In this document: in pieces, positions 48,471-59,576 of the stretch
Numbering within the stretch: position 1 is the stretch's first letter
How the letters are laid out: each line of letters opens with the position of its first letter
NCBI GenBank assembly: GCA_003116975.1
Contig: BGKB01000193.1
Location: forward strand, 51,865 to 115,864
Length of the DNA stretch: 64,000 nt
Origin: Aurantiochytrium sp. KH105
Lineage: Eukaryota > Sar > Bigyra > Thraustochytrida > Thraustochytriidae
Direction: 5' to 3'
Notes under the pieces: model-generated
What the model was told of the DNA's origin: nothing
The model's database searches: none
The model's input: the letters and a program-made list of their open reading frames with translations, nothing else
Translations under genes and position numbers: made by a program

Positions 48471-50912
48471 CTAGCCAACAGAGGGTTGCACACTTGACGC
48501 ATTATCGTTTGCGGCACTTGCAGCAGAAGTACCCCCATTCAGCGTTGCTCCAGGTCCAGCCGTGGTACCCGTTATAGTAGTGAACTTGACGTCCTTGTGA
48601 ATGTTGATGAGCTTTGGAACCATAATTAGTGTCACTGTGACCATGCATGTAAGCACAGAGCCAAGACTCGCAAACAGGTGCAGCTCAGCGTACGTTAGGT
48701 CAAGCCCGAGCACCACAGCCAGCGTGACCATCGAGAGCAACGCGCCATTGTACACAGACAAGAAGATCCACCGCGCCTCGCTGAGCTCAGAGGTCACGTT
48801 GCGAATCTGATACGAGACGAAGCAGCCATACGCCGTCATAAGCCCGAGCAACAGAATCACCAGCATTCCCAGCGTTCCCGACTCGACCGCACAGGTTTCG
48901 AAAGGAACCAAGTGCACATTACCATCCGCGTCATCGACCGGTTTCGAGCTCATCTGCGGCTTGGGAGGATCCACGAGAAGCATCACCGCCAACAAGCCGA
49001 CAGTTGCGACAATCAGTGCTGCCAGACGACGATACAGACGCCAGTTCGACACCTTCTTGCTGCGCAGCCTCGAGTTGTTCACGAGGACGCTCACTCGCCA
49101 CGTCTTGACAAAGAGAGGTCCAAACAGCAGAACGTACCCCACCGCCGTGAAGCACGGAAGTGCAGCACAACGTGCAGCGCTCAGCTCGTCGACAGAGAGA
49201 AGCGGCCCGGCAAGCGCGACGAAAGCGCCAAAGATCATGATGAGCAGAAACTTGCGCTGCGACAGACGAATGACCTTGTGTGACCATACTCTGGCGAGCG
49301 CAAGCAGGAAGACGAAGGTGAAGGCATACCCGAACATAACGAGCCCCACTCCGGCGCTCTTCAAGCTCGCGTGGTCGCAGCTGGCTTCGAACGCTTCAAT
49401 GTCCGGGCAGTATCGCAACGCGTCTTCCGAGTTCTGCGTCAGCGTCACAGTACGCAGAGAGTTCGCGCACGCGCTCACGGTCATGTTGTAGTCTTCGTTG
49501 GAGCAAGCCATGACAAAGTCGACGGGGACGGTGGTGGTGTTGCCCGGAAAGATCTCGGCTTGAAACGTTGTCACTGTACGCGTCCCTGCATCAATAGTGC
49601 CGACCGAGTTCTGCGCTTCATTGTAGATGTTGAGAATATCGTACGTCGCCACGCTACGATCACCAGCGGCGTCGAGTGCAATGGAGCCCGAGGTACCGTT
49701 GTAAGTCATTTCGCGGATTGCTTCCCGGATCCGTGTGGCGTTTGCACGCTCAGAAGCCGTCAGAGGATGAAGAGCACGAAGTGCAAGCATCATGGCATCG
49801 TAGTAATACCCGTTCCACATGTCCTTGGCTTTGCTCTTTCCGACTTCGACAGAGTTTCCGTTCGCAGCTGTCAGCATCGCGCCGAGGTTGGCGAACATGC
49901 CGGTGGTATCATCGTAGTGGCTATCCACGCACGAGAACCAATCCTGATGCGCCTGACCTTCCGTGTCCATCCAGGGCACAAGGCCGATGAAGCCGTGAAG
50001 AAGCTTTTCCATATCAACTAGCTTTTCAGCGGGTAGGTTCCTGAGGTTGCTCGAGAGGGTAGTGATCGTCAGCTCTGTAGTGAGCCACGCCCAGCCTTCG
50101 TCGAGCATTCCTGTCGCGTTGGCGATGACGAGAGCATCGCGCGCAGGCTCCATTGCGATCATGACGACGCGGACGCCCGACGCTCTGATCTTGCGCAAAG
50201 CTTCGGAAATCTGAGACTCCGTGTAGTCGCTTGTAAGGGTGTAGCTGGTGACTTGTGCGCCGAGCGACACCGCGGTCTCCGCAAAGACGTTGGTGATGCC
50301 TTCAAAGTACGCCTCGGACGAGATGGAGAGCGTGGCGATCTTCGTCCAGCCCTGTGTATTGACGGCGTATTCTGCGAGCATCGCGCCTTGGTAGTTATCG
50401 GAAGGGATGACACGCGAAAAGTAGCTGTACGAGTCAGTGTCGCTCAGTAGAGGGGACGTGGACGTGGCGCCAATGACATTCTTCTCGTAAATGGTTCCGA
50501 TGATGGAAGCGCCTCGTGCAACACTGCTGTACGACGGCCCTACAATCAGATTCACGCCAGACTCGCGCATGCACAAGCCTGCTTGAACCCCACCAGAAAT
50601 ACCTGAGCCAGAATCGATCCAGAGCATGTCGAGATCGGCGACGTGCGACATAAGACCATCACTGCGCGCTTGCTCCCAGGCACACATGGTGGTGAAGTCA
50701 CTTCCTGGCCCTGATGAAAGCGACCGTAAGACGCCGACGCGGTAAAAGTCATCGCTCGGAGCTTGCGAGTCTTCGCCGATCGTGTCTTCGTTGCAGACTC
50801 TGTCAGAGAAGTACTGGTTGCAGCTGTTTGTTCCGCAGTCGCCATAGTCGCTCTTTGTCTCTGCAACTAACCCGTAGGAGATGATGAGAGCGAAGCCCGT
50901 CTTGAGCCTCAT
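48471..50912 (-). CDS. Class C (GABA-B-like) receptor, array member 2
   Basis: An 813-residue frame from ATG 50912. Signal peptide MRLKTGFALIISYGLVAETK (about 1-20), Venus-flytrap domain (about 25-495), cysteine neck, seven helices (about 525-775) and a short Ser/Ala/Gly tail (GGTSAASAANDNASS). It matches receptor 1 closely in the membrane part. Replacements cluster in the binding domain, for example SGPGSDFTTMCAWEQARSDG versus the ESDFATMCAWEKARKDG form, NLIVGPSYSSVAR versus NLAVGPLYSSVAQ, and LRNLPAEK versus LWGLPEEK. It shares no recognisable signal peptide or tail with its partner. It is probably a plasma-membrane chemosensor coupled to G proteins. Confidence 0.9.
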   Translation of the reverse strand: MRLKTGFALIISYGLVAETKSDYGDCGTNSCNQYFSDRVCNEDTIGEDSQAPSDDFYRVGVLRSLSSGPGSDFTTMCAWEQARSDGLMSHVADLDMLWIDSGSGISGGVQAGLCMRESGVNLIVGPSYSSVARGASIIGTIYEKNVIGATSTSPLLSDTDSYSYFSRVIPSDNYQGAMLAEYAVNTQGWTKIATLSISSEAYFEGITNVFAETAVSLGAQVTSYTLTSDYTESQISEALRKIRASGVRVVMIAMEPARDALVIANATGMLDEGWAWLTTELTITTLSSNLRNLPAEKLVDMEKLLHGFIGLVPWMDTEGQAHQDWFSCVDSHYDDTTGMFANLGAMLTAANGNSVEVGKSKAKDMWNGYYYDAMMLALRALHPLTASERANATRIREAIREMTYNGTSGSIALDAAGDRSVATYDILNIYNEAQNSVGTIDAGTRTVTTFQAEIFPGNTTTVPVDFVMACSNEDYNMTVSACANSLRTVTLTQNSEDALRYCPDIEAFEASCDHASLKSAGVGLVMFGYAFTFVFLLALARVWSHKVIRLSQRKFLLIMIFGAFVALAGPLLSVDELSAARCAALPCFTAVGYVLLFGPLFVKTWRVSVLVNNSRLRSKKVSNWRLYRRLAALIVATVGLLAVMLLVDPPKPQMSSKPVDDADGNVHLVPFETCAVESGTLGMLVILLLGLMTAYGCFVSYQIRNVTSELSEARWIFLSVYNGALLSMVTLAVVLGLDLTYAELHLFASLGSVLTCMVTVTLIMVPKLINIHKDVKFTTITGTTAGPGATLNGGTSAASAANDNASSVQPSVG
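48581..50849 (-). repeat. Shared receptor block, copy 2
   Basis: Partner of 44425-46693, with offset 4156 bases and equal length. Confidence 0.9.
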
Positions 50913-52325
50913 GGTGTCGGAATGGCCACCGCGTGCACTTGTCTAATCTGCTTGACCGGTAGCAGGAAATTCAGCTTTGCTATAAAACCTCGACAAAGTC
51001 CAGAGAATCGCAGAAAGAGGGAGGTGATCTTCGCCGAGGCTCTGCTTGAGATTGGTTCAGAGATGGTGAGCAACCAACGATTGTGGTTTGCTTGGAAACT
51101 TTGTCGCTCATTCTTCTTAACTACTTCCAGACAGGCCCTTTCGTTGGTTGAGCGAGCTTATCTATCCTTTTGCAACGGCTCACACTCCTCAAAAGTGCAG
51201 ATGAAGCACCCGTGGCCGTTGGTTTTGGTATTCGTGGCCTGTGAAAGCCCCGAGACTCCGAAAGAAGAATCCTTGCTGAGACCTTTGGAAGTAGGAAACG
51301 CCTCGTGCAATCTTGCATGGACGAGCTTTGCGAAGCGACATCGAGCCATTTCTTCCAGGAGTCGCACGGAGTATATTTCATCGTCTGCTGCTGTCTGTAG
51401 TTCCAAGCCGATCTCCGGCGTTGAAAAGAATACAGCGGTATACACTGCGTATGGAGACGTGTCGAAACCGACGCCGAAAAGGTTCTCTGCGTTCCTGCGT
51501 CGCAGAGCGCAAGCTCGTCGGTTCTCGCGTGCACAGCGCCACAGCGCCACAGCCACAAGCCTACAAATTTCATTTTCTCCCAACGTACGCGACAAAGAAG
51601 AAAGAAGGAGGGATGTGCATCAAGAATGTGTGGCTTTTTTGGGCACGATCACATAGTGCACATAACCTCCTCCTCCTCCTCCTCTTCCTGTTTGCGAAGA
51701 ATCTTCGCATCGTACGGAGTCGACTTTCTATGTGTGCAGGCCTACCCCGGACTTAAAAAGTAATATGGTTTTTGACCGTTGTGGTGGCAACGCCGCCCAG
51801 CCCTGACCGACTGTCCCTAGACATAAGTAGCTGGGACTCTTTGTCAGCTGCAGCTGGCAGCCCTTCGGCCAGCGCCACCTAGCCCGCCGGGGCCATCGAC
51901 TGCAAGGCATTTTGAAGAAGACAGATGCAGACGGTCATAACTGGATTCGGAAGCACGGTCCCGAAGCACGGAATCGGGGCTGCTCGAAACGGACACGGGG
52001 AAACTTGCTTCGGATGCGGGGCTTGAGAACGCGGACGCGGGGCTTGAGAACGCGGATGCGGGGCTCGTGAAGACCTATTTTAGAGACACTTGGTTGCGGA
52101 CGCACGGATGTAAAAAATAAATAAAAATAAATTGCTTCCGGCCCAGCCGTACTTGTCCATCGTTGGAGAACTGATTGTTGGATCAATGGAGGGCGTCCCG
52201 AAAAAACGGACCAGCGAATCTAGCTCGCTTTCGACGGGGGTCTCAGCTTTTGGAAAGAAAGGTTATCCTGCGAGGGTATACGTATACACAGCCTCGATGA
52301 AACAAAAGGAACATAACATCACGAA
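50913..52325. other. Intergenic region between receptors 2 and 3
   Basis: About 1.4 kb. An ATG frame at 50922-51656 (plus, 244 residues) and antisense frames over the same bases lack domains and conserved-looking composition; they are not called. A CTC run lies near 51666-51686 and a 21-base tandem repeat near 52014. Confidence 0.5.
52014..52072 (+). repeat. 21-base tandem repeat, about 2.8 copies
   Basis: Two nearly perfect copies and one partial copy of a unit beginning ATGCGGGGCTTGAG, starting at 52014, 52035 and 52056. Confidence 0.75.
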
Positions 52326-54863
52326 TTATACAGAGGATTGCGAGTATGGAGGAGGGGCGGGTGTCTCAAAGGATCTCCCATCGAAGGAGGATCCGCGATA
52401 CCCGCCGGAGCCCTCCGTTCCTGCCAAGTAGGTGTTGACGCCCTCGGTGTTGTTGAGGTACGAAGGCCCTTTTGAGACTTTGTACGAGCTTTGATTCCCG
52501 TCGGATGACGACCCGTTGATCGTGACATCCTTGTGCACGTTGATGAGCTTCGGGACCATGATGAGGCAGACTGTGACAATGCAAGTGAGGACAATACCAA
52601 GCGTGGCGTAGAGGTGGAGCTGAGCGTATGAAAGATCAAGTCCGAGGACAATAGAAAGCGTGACAGTGGAGAGGAGAGCACCATTGTAGACGGAAAGGAA
52701 AATCCAGCGCGCCTCACTGAGCTCGGAGCTGACGTTGCGGATCTTGTACGAAACAAAGCAACCGTATGCCGTCATGAGACCAAGAAGAACAATGACCAGG
52801 ATTCCCATGGTCATGGACTCGACACCACAGGTCTCAGACTCGACGAGGTGCACTGTGCCGTCACCGTCCGATACGGTCTGCTGCACAGTCACGGGCACCG
52901 GAGGATCGACCAGGAACATGGCAACGAGGAGCGCAGAGGTGAGGAGGATGAGAACAAAGAGACGGCGGTACAGCATGTGGTTGGAGATCTTCATGAGGCG
53001 AAGCTTGGTGTTGTGCACGAGCACGTTGACACGCCATGTTTTAACAAAGAGCGGGCCGAAGAGCAGCACATAGCCAATTGCAGTAAAGCACGGGAGTGCG
53101 GCACAACGAAGCTCGTCGAGAGTTCCCATGGACAGAAGAGGGCCTGCAAGAGAAATAAAGGCACCAACCATCATGATCAAGAGGAACTCGCGCTGCGACA
53201 GCCGGATGACCTTGTGGTTCCAGCAGGCCAGGAGAGAAATGGTGGCCAAGAGCACAAAAACGAGACCGACCACAACGAGGGGCATACTGGCGTCCGTAAA
53301 GAGCGCATGGTCGCACGCAGCCTCAAACGGTTCAATGTCGGGACAGTACCGCATCGACTCGTTGCTGTTTTGCGTATAGGTGATGGTCCGCATGGAGCCG
53401 TGGCAGGTGCTGACCGTCTGATCGTAATCATTTTGCAAATCGCAGTCCATTACGTAGTCAACAGGGACGGTCAGCGTGTCTCCAGGAAAGTGAGCGCTCT
53501 GTGTCATGACAATGGAATCGTCGGCGGAGTTGATGTACCCAATCACATTGTATGTCTCGTTGAAGATGTTGAGAATTTCGTAGAGCATTTCCGTGCGCTC
53601 TCCCGTAGAGTCCATGATGATCGAGCCTGAAGTTCCGTTGTACGGAGTGTCGCGAATGGCCTCCCGGACGACCGTGGCATCCATTCGTTCGGTTGAGTCC
53701 AGAGAAGCCAAGGCTTTCATGGTGACCATCATTGCGTCATAGTAGTAGCCATTCCACATGGTCTTGATAGTTTCGAGACCAGCGCTTACCGACCCCTCAC
53801 GAGAGGTGGCGGCTTCGCCCATGCCAGCGAACATTCCGGTGGTGTCATTGTAGTGTTCGTCAATGCAGCTTTGCCAAGCCGTGTACGCGTCGCTTTCGGT
53901 GTCCATTCGAGGTACGAGGCCAATAACACCGTCGAGGAGGGTCTCCATACCGTCAATCTTGGAGTCAGGCAAGTTCCAAAGGTTGCTGTAAAGGATGGAA
54001 ATTGCAGACTCGGTGGTGAGCCAGCCCCACCCCGCCCCGAGCATGTCCAAGTCTTTAGCGACGGTGAGGGTATCGTGCATGGGAAGCATGGCAGCCATGA
54101 TAACGCGCACACCCGAGTTCTTAATTTTGGTAAGAACTTCCTCAAGCTGGCTCTGGGTGAACTCGGCGGGGATGGTGTAGCTCGTGATCTCCGCACCAAG
54201 CTCAACAGCTGTGCTTACGAAGACGTCGGTAATGCCTGAAAAATACAGGTTCGTGGCGATGGAAATGGTCGCAATCTTTTGCCAATCGTTTTCGACCACA
54301 GCGTAACGCGCCAGCATGGATCCTTGAAAGTTATCTGAAGCAATAACGCGGGAAAAGTAGCTGTACGTGTCGGTGTCGTTCAGAAGAGGGGACGTGCACA
54401 CCGTACCGACGGTGTTCTGCTCGTAAATGGTGCCCACCATGGCAGCGCCTTGCGCGACAGTGCTGTAGCTGGGGCCGACTGCCAGGTTCATTCCCGAGTT
54501 GCGCATGCACAGGCCTGCCCTGACGCCACCGGTAATATCCTCCCCGGCATCGAGCCAGATGAGCTGGGTATTACTAGCACCATCCAAGCCTGCATCCTGG
54601 GCGTGCTGCCAGGCACACATGGCTGCGAAATCGGGCCCGTTGTCTGCCGTGAGATCGCGAATGATGCCGATCGTCACCATGCTGGTCGTGGGTTCGTACA
54701 GGCCTTCGCTGGCGACGTCCTCGGCGCAGATACGGTTTTCAACATAGTCGTTGCAGCTGTCGGTCGCGCAGGTGCCATATCCGCTCGCGCCTGCGATGAC
54801 GGCGCTGGCCACGAGGGCGGCGACCGCAGCCCAGGATTGCGCCTTCTTCTGCGACGGCGCCAT
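52326..54863 (-). CDS. Class C (GABA-B-like) receptor, array member 3
   Basis: An 845-residue frame from ATG 54863 in a strong context (GGCGCCATGG-like). Signal peptide about 1-30 (SWAAVAALVASAVIAGASG), Venus-flytrap domain (about 35-520) with conserved array landmarks (GLCMRNSGMNLAVGPSYSTV, SYFSRVIASDNFQG, WNGYYYDAMM), cysteine neck (CPDIEPFEAACDH) and seven helices (about 545-795; FGPLFVKTWRVNVL, MVPKLINVHKD). It is clearly homologous to receptors 1 and 2 but much diverged. The tail is longer and has a PPPY motif (PPxY type, bound by WW domains of Nedd4-like ligases) and ends QSSV, which fits a class I PDZ-binding terminus. This suggests its own trafficking control. Confidence 0.92.
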   Translation of the reverse strand: MAPSQKKAQSWAAVAALVASAVIAGASGYGTCATDSCNDYVENRICAEDVASEGLYEPTTSMVTIGIIRDLTADNGPDFAAMCAWQHAQDAGLDGASNTQLIWLDAGEDITGGVRAGLCMRNSGMNLAVGPSYSTVAQGAAMVGTIYEQNTVGTVCTSPLLNDTDTYSYFSRVIASDNFQGSMLARYAVVENDWQKIATISIATNLYFSGITDVFVSTAVELGAEITSYTIPAEFTQSQLEEVLTKIKNSGVRVIMAAMLPMHDTLTVAKDLDMLGAGWGWLTTESAISILYSNLWNLPDSKIDGMETLLDGVIGLVPRMDTESDAYTAWQSCIDEHYNDTTGMFAGMGEAATSREGSVSAGLETIKTMWNGYYYDAMMVTMKALASLDSTERMDATVVREAIRDTPYNGTSGSIIMDSTGERTEMLYEILNIFNETYNVIGYINSADDSIVMTQSAHFPGDTLTVPVDYVMDCDLQNDYDQTVSTCHGSMRTITYTQNSNESMRYCPDIEPFEAACDHALFTDASMPLVVVGLVFVLLATISLLACWNHKVIRLSQREFLLIMMVGAFISLAGPLLSMGTLDELRCAALPCFTAIGYVLLFGPLFVKTWRVNVLVHNTKLRLMKISNHMLYRRLFVLILLTSALLVAMFLVDPPVPVTVQQTVSDGDGTVHLVESETCGVESMTMGILVIVLLGLMTAYGCFVSYKIRNVSSELSEARWIFLSVYNGALLSTVTLSIVLGLDLSYAQLHLYATLGIVLTCIVTVCLIMVPKLINVHKDVTINGSSSDGNQSSYKVSKGPSYLNNTEGVNTYLAGTEGSGGYRGSSFDGRSFETPAPPPYSQSSV

Positions 54864-56694
54864 GTTTTCCTGGCTTACTCGCCTGCCTCGTGCCTACTTT
54901 GCCTGCTTGGCTGCTTGCTGGCTGCCTGGCTGGCCGCTTGCTTTGCTCACCGCGAGCAAGCGAGCAAGCGAGCTCGGGTTAGGGAATTGGAGCAGGGTGG
55001 GCGGGGGTGGAATGGACTGCCAGCTTGCTGGTCGAGACCGCCTGGTCTGGTCTTCCGTCCCGGGCGAGCGGGCGAGTGCTCGCTCGTCCGGATCGGCTCG
55101 GATCGCTCACGGGTGGGCGCGCGCGGCCGTGCTGGACGGAAGGTCTCTCGCTGCTGTTCTGCTTTCCGCCGCCGCTTGCTCGTGCTCTCTGCTCTGTTCC
55201 GCTCTGCTGCACGCGCGTGCCACTTGCTTCCGCAAAACCGCGTGTGTTGCGGTAATTCTCTCGTCCACGTTCCGGCCGCCTCCCGCGCCGGTCCCTCTAA
55301 TCCACTCTAAGATTAGCTGCGGGTGCTGCGGGGGAGGAGGGTGGACGCTTTCACTCCTTCTTTTTCTTTCCTTTTATCATTTCTTTCATCATTTCCGTCC
55401 ATTCTTTCTTCTCTCGCGCGGTGCGTTCACTGCAACGATTCATCTCATGCCTCCCGCTTTCATCCCACGCCCTCTTTCTTTCAGCCTGCACGTCAGGCGC
55501 GTCTCCGCTGCCTGCAGCCGCGTGCGCCGCTGCCGTGCGAGCGGGGGAAGAAGGCAAGCAAGCAAGCAAGCAAGCCCTGCGCGAGCCGCTGGCCGCCGTT
55601 GCGCGCCGGCGCGTGCACGCGACGCAGCGCACGTGCGGACGCTCGGCCGTTCGCCCGCTGCCGCTCGCTCCAAGGAGCTAGCTACGCTACTGCTGAGCAC
55701 TGGCCATGTGGCTGATAGATTGCGGCAGAGCAAGGAGAAGAAGACCATTTCGACACGTGCCGAGAATCCCGAAATCTTTCCATCCGCGCTGCCGCTCCTG
55801 CTCCGCGGCGCGCCGCGCTCCGGCCTTGAAGGTACGGCGAGGAACGCCCGGCAGTCACTCGGGCCGGGCCGCAGCATCGCGCACAACTTGGCGCGGGCGC
55901 AGGCCGCGGCGGGTGCCTCGCAGTGAGTGGATGGATGGATGGACGCATGGACAGATGAACGCAGAAATGGATGCGTGGATCGATGAATGGGTGGATGGAG
56001 GGAGGGAGGGATGGAGGGAGGGAGAATCACATCACTGCAGGCTAGCTCGCTGCGCTGCGTGCGCGGACGCGCAGGCTTGGCCAGCCTGCCTACACGGAAG
56101 CAAGATATCCTGCTACAGCTGCAGCAGCTGCTGCTGCTGCTTTTGCTGCAGAGAGGAGCCAAATGAATGAACCGATGAATGATCCTTCCTTTGCAGAGAA
56201 GCCAATCGGACGTCCAGGCAGGCACGCGCGTGCTGCGGCTCCCCGTGCAGCCATGCTAGCAGCAGAAACTGGAGCGATTCGGCGAAGGTGGGCGCAGCGT
56301 CACATTCATTCCATCGAGCGCGTGCAAGTCGTGCGGCTCGAGAATCAATCAACTCGCCGCGTCTCTATCCCACGCGCGAAGCGAAATTCACGCGCTGTTT
56401 CTGAGCGAGCGAGCGAGCCATGCGTGGTGGCGGTGCGAGACGGAAGCAGTGGCAGGCTGCAGCAGCAGCGGCAGCTTCCGCGCTTGGACTAGGCTATTTG
56501 CGATGATGGACCGCCTGACGAAGAAGGAAAGGGGAAGCAAAGCAAGCAAGCAAGTAAGCAAGCAAGTAAGCAAGCAAGAGATGAAAATAAAAAGAAAGGA
56601 AGGAAGACACGCCTGGCAGCAGCTGGCAGCGCATCGCTTATTCGAAAGCATGCCTGTTTTTTTGTTTTTTTTTCTAAACAGTCAGACAGATCGG

Positions 56695-56716
56695 CACAGG
56701 CAGGCAGGCAGGCAGG
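56695..56716 (+). repeat. (CAGG)n microsatellite
   Basis: Five to six copies of CAGG/GCAG in a row, one of several tetranucleotide runs in this gap. Confidence 0.85.
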
Positions 56717-59318
56717 CTTCTTCGAGCTGTGCAAGCTTGTCCCGTTTCACTGTCAAGCAACTCGCCTACTCCTGACTGGCGCATTTCCGTTCTTCATTCC
56801 CTTCATCCATTTCTGATTCATGGGCAGCCAAGAAAGCGTGGCAGTGCCACTGGACTCTGGACAAGTGGCGAGGCGTCCTGATCATCGAGAAGCGACACGA
56901 GCTGTAGACCCGCCCCGAAGATAAAGCTAAAGTGGATTTTCGAAGCCAGTCAGCCAGTCAGCCAGGGCAGCTGGCTGGCCAGCCAGCCAGGCGAAACCGC
57001 CAATCAAACACCGTTGCCAACCAAGACTTGCAATAGCACAACCCATAGCAACTTGAGCAACCACTAGTCAAATCGTGCGGACGGGGGCGGGGACGGAGCG
57101 GAGCCGGAGGTGCCGCGCCTCATCAATATTCTCTGTCTAGGAAGGCAGGAGAGAGTTTTGGGGCGTCCCCGCAGTCGGGCCCCGCACCATGGGACTTGGA
57201 ATTTGAACGGTCAGGGGAGAAACAAGCAAAGACGCTCGACAGGCTTGGTTGCTCGCATGGCCTGGTGCTGCTCGCTGATTATTGTACAACGCGAGCAGCA
57301 GCAGCATCCAGCTAGAGCGTCTTGGACGCCTCCGACAAGGGGTCGCGCGGCCGCTGCTTCCCACGCGAGCACGCCCTGCCGGGTCTGTTTTGAACCCGCT
57401 GCAGCCTAAAAAACTTCTCGCCTTTGGAACTTTTCAAAATTCCTTTCCAAGTCTCCTTTTTTTCATACTTTCCAATTCGTGAGGTCGCAGATCTGAGCGG
57501 CCCGCGAAGCCGCGGAGGCATCGCTTGCGACGCGCCAGTGCCGGCCCAGCATCTATTCGCTTTCAGCCAGCCGCAGCAGGGAAGCTACCCTTTTCCGCGT
57601 CCAGCGCTGGGCGCGAACGGTGCAGCCATCCCGATGCCGGCTGCCTGCCGCCGCCGCTGTGCGCGTCGCCAACCCCGGCCCCGGTCCTGGTCTCGGTCTT
57701 GCGCCGCCCCGTCCGTGTCTTGGAAGCGGGGGCCCTACACCTGGACCGGCGGCCCTTCCTGCAGCTTCTCCTTCTTCCTCCACGCGGGAGGGGGGCGGGA
57801 AGAATTTGCGGCCAGAAACGTAATCTCAAGACCCGGCGCCTGGCTGGCAGTCGCTATAGGAAGCACTCTCTTTTTTTTGTGGTCGAGGCGAGGCGCCTGC
57901 TGGCGAGAGAGACGGAGACAGGAGAGACGGGAGAGACGAGCCGAGACGGGGCCAGGCCGGCCAGCCTCCGCCATGAAACCTTCCATTCCTTCCCTTTCCT
58001 TTCCTTTCCTTTCCTTTCCGCGACGGCGGCCGCGGTCGCTGTGCGTCGCTCGTGCGTAGGGCGGTGGTCGGTCGGTCGCCATGGTCGCTGGCGAGGCGAA
58101 GCGAAAGCACAGAGGAGCGGCCGGGTGGGCCGGCCGGCCTCCGAGAGACACGCGATGTCAAGGACTTGCAGGCCTACCAGCGAGAGACCGCAGCTGCGGC
58201 CGCTTCGTGCGGACGCACGCACGTACGCAACGCACGCAAGCACGCACGCACTGTGAGTTCTGCCTCTTAGCGAGCGAAACTACTTGCGTGCATCCATATG
58301 CACGCTCGCTCGCTCGCTCGCTCCCTCCGGGGCGCGTGCTCCCATGCCGACACGGCTGCCATTGAAGGCCGAGAGCGAGTGAATGAATCCCTTTTTGACC
58401 AATAGGCTGGCTAACGCCTGGCGCCCGTCTCCCTTCCCCCCTTCTTGCCGTAGCTGCAGACCGAGTCGCGGGCAACCAGCTGCAAGAAACGCTGGCCATT
58501 GCTCGCCCCCTACGAGCATGGCACGCGGTGCGAGACGAACAGCCTCGATCGTCCACAGCATCCAGCCATAAATGCAAGCAACAGCAACACAGGCAACGCA
58601 GGCAACACAAGGCAGCGAGCGACCGCAGTGGCCGATGGCAGAGCGGCCAGCCAGCTCCGTATCGCGCTGCGGGCGTGGAAAGGAAACTCGCTCAAGGAAG
58701 GGATGGCCGCAGAGGGAAAGGTATGTAATCGTGGCCTGGGTTGCGTGGGTTGCGCAGGGCCACGGCACTCGCTGCTCGCGCCGCAGGACAGGTGCAGAGC
58801 CGGACACGCGAAACCGGACTCGGAACTAGCTGGCTCTGGCCGGCCGTGCCGGGTGCAGCAAAAGGCAGCAGCTGCAGACGATACACAGTCAAAGTCATAC
58901 CGCGAGCGGGCCTCGCTTGCTCTGGCTGGCCGCGTTGCCCTGCGTTTCGGACATCGCCGAGCGAAGTCTTTGAGGCATCCCGATCGGCCGCTGGGCCGAG
59001 CGGCTGGCGGCTGCGGACTGCTGCAGCTGGACAGTAGCTTGCTTGTAAGGTAATTCGAAGGGTGCGTCGCAGGGGTTGCTCGCAGAGAATTTCTAATCGA
59101 TGGCTGACGCGTAAAATTCGCGAGGGTACTTATCACTTTAATTTTTATTTTTTTTCTCGTTGAGAGATTTTCCACGCGGCTACGAGGTGGCGAAATTTAA
59201 CAGACCCAGTGCGCTTGTTCGGGGGGGTAGCATGGATAGGAGACGTGAGGAGGGGGGTAGGAAAAAATGGGCGCACAGCGAGGCACAGCATGAGAAAAAA
59301 AACGACTAAGTACACCCT

Positions 59319-59421
59319 CTGTAGCAAGGGTGGAAAATGAGTCGAAGGTCGCCCACTGTGGCAAGAGTGTAGAATGACTCCAATCCCTGCAGTAAGGGGG
59401 TGGGGAGGAAAATGAGCCCAA
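59319..59421 (+). repeat. Three degenerate 25-33-base direct repeats
   Basis: Three related units start at 59319, 59356 and 59387, each of the form CTGyrGyAAG...GAAAATGAGyC. They lie 150-260 bases beyond the transposase stop codon, where subterminal repeats of a DNA transposon could be. Confidence 0.5.
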
Positions 59422-59576
59422 AATTCGTCAAAGTCCAGCTGATGTAGTGAAGGGTCGTACAAAGACACTGCAAATTCAAGAAGGAAACGTTTGTACACAA
59501 ATGATTTCGTTCAAGCAGTTTCGGCAGTGGTAGCACGGCTCATAAGAACTACCTTCACGGGTCTTGAAAAGAGTCC

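Larger units (their letters stand above)
54864..59576. other. Long gene-free, repeat-rich region
   Basis: About 4.7 kb between receptor 3 and the transposase gene, the largest gap in the window. It contains CAAG runs (about 54955-54972, 55556-55573, 56538-56578), GGAT/GGGA runs (about 55926-56022), CAGC/AGCC runs (about 56946-56990), TTTCC runs (about 57986-58020) and GCAC/GCTC runs (about 58210-58325). Open frames are common because of the high GC content, but none has a recognisable domain. No tRNA, rRNA or snRNA was recognised by eye. Confidence 0.55.

Noticed and set aside
50922..51656. 244-codon ATG frame upstream of receptor 2
   Set aside because: It lies in the receptor promoter region, shows no recognisable feature, and competing antisense frames exist. 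It could be real only with transcript support.
57424..58256. Overlapping 200-240-codon frames in the gene-free region
   Set aside because: Several frames on both strands are open because of GC content; Arg/Ala/Pro-rich, no domain.
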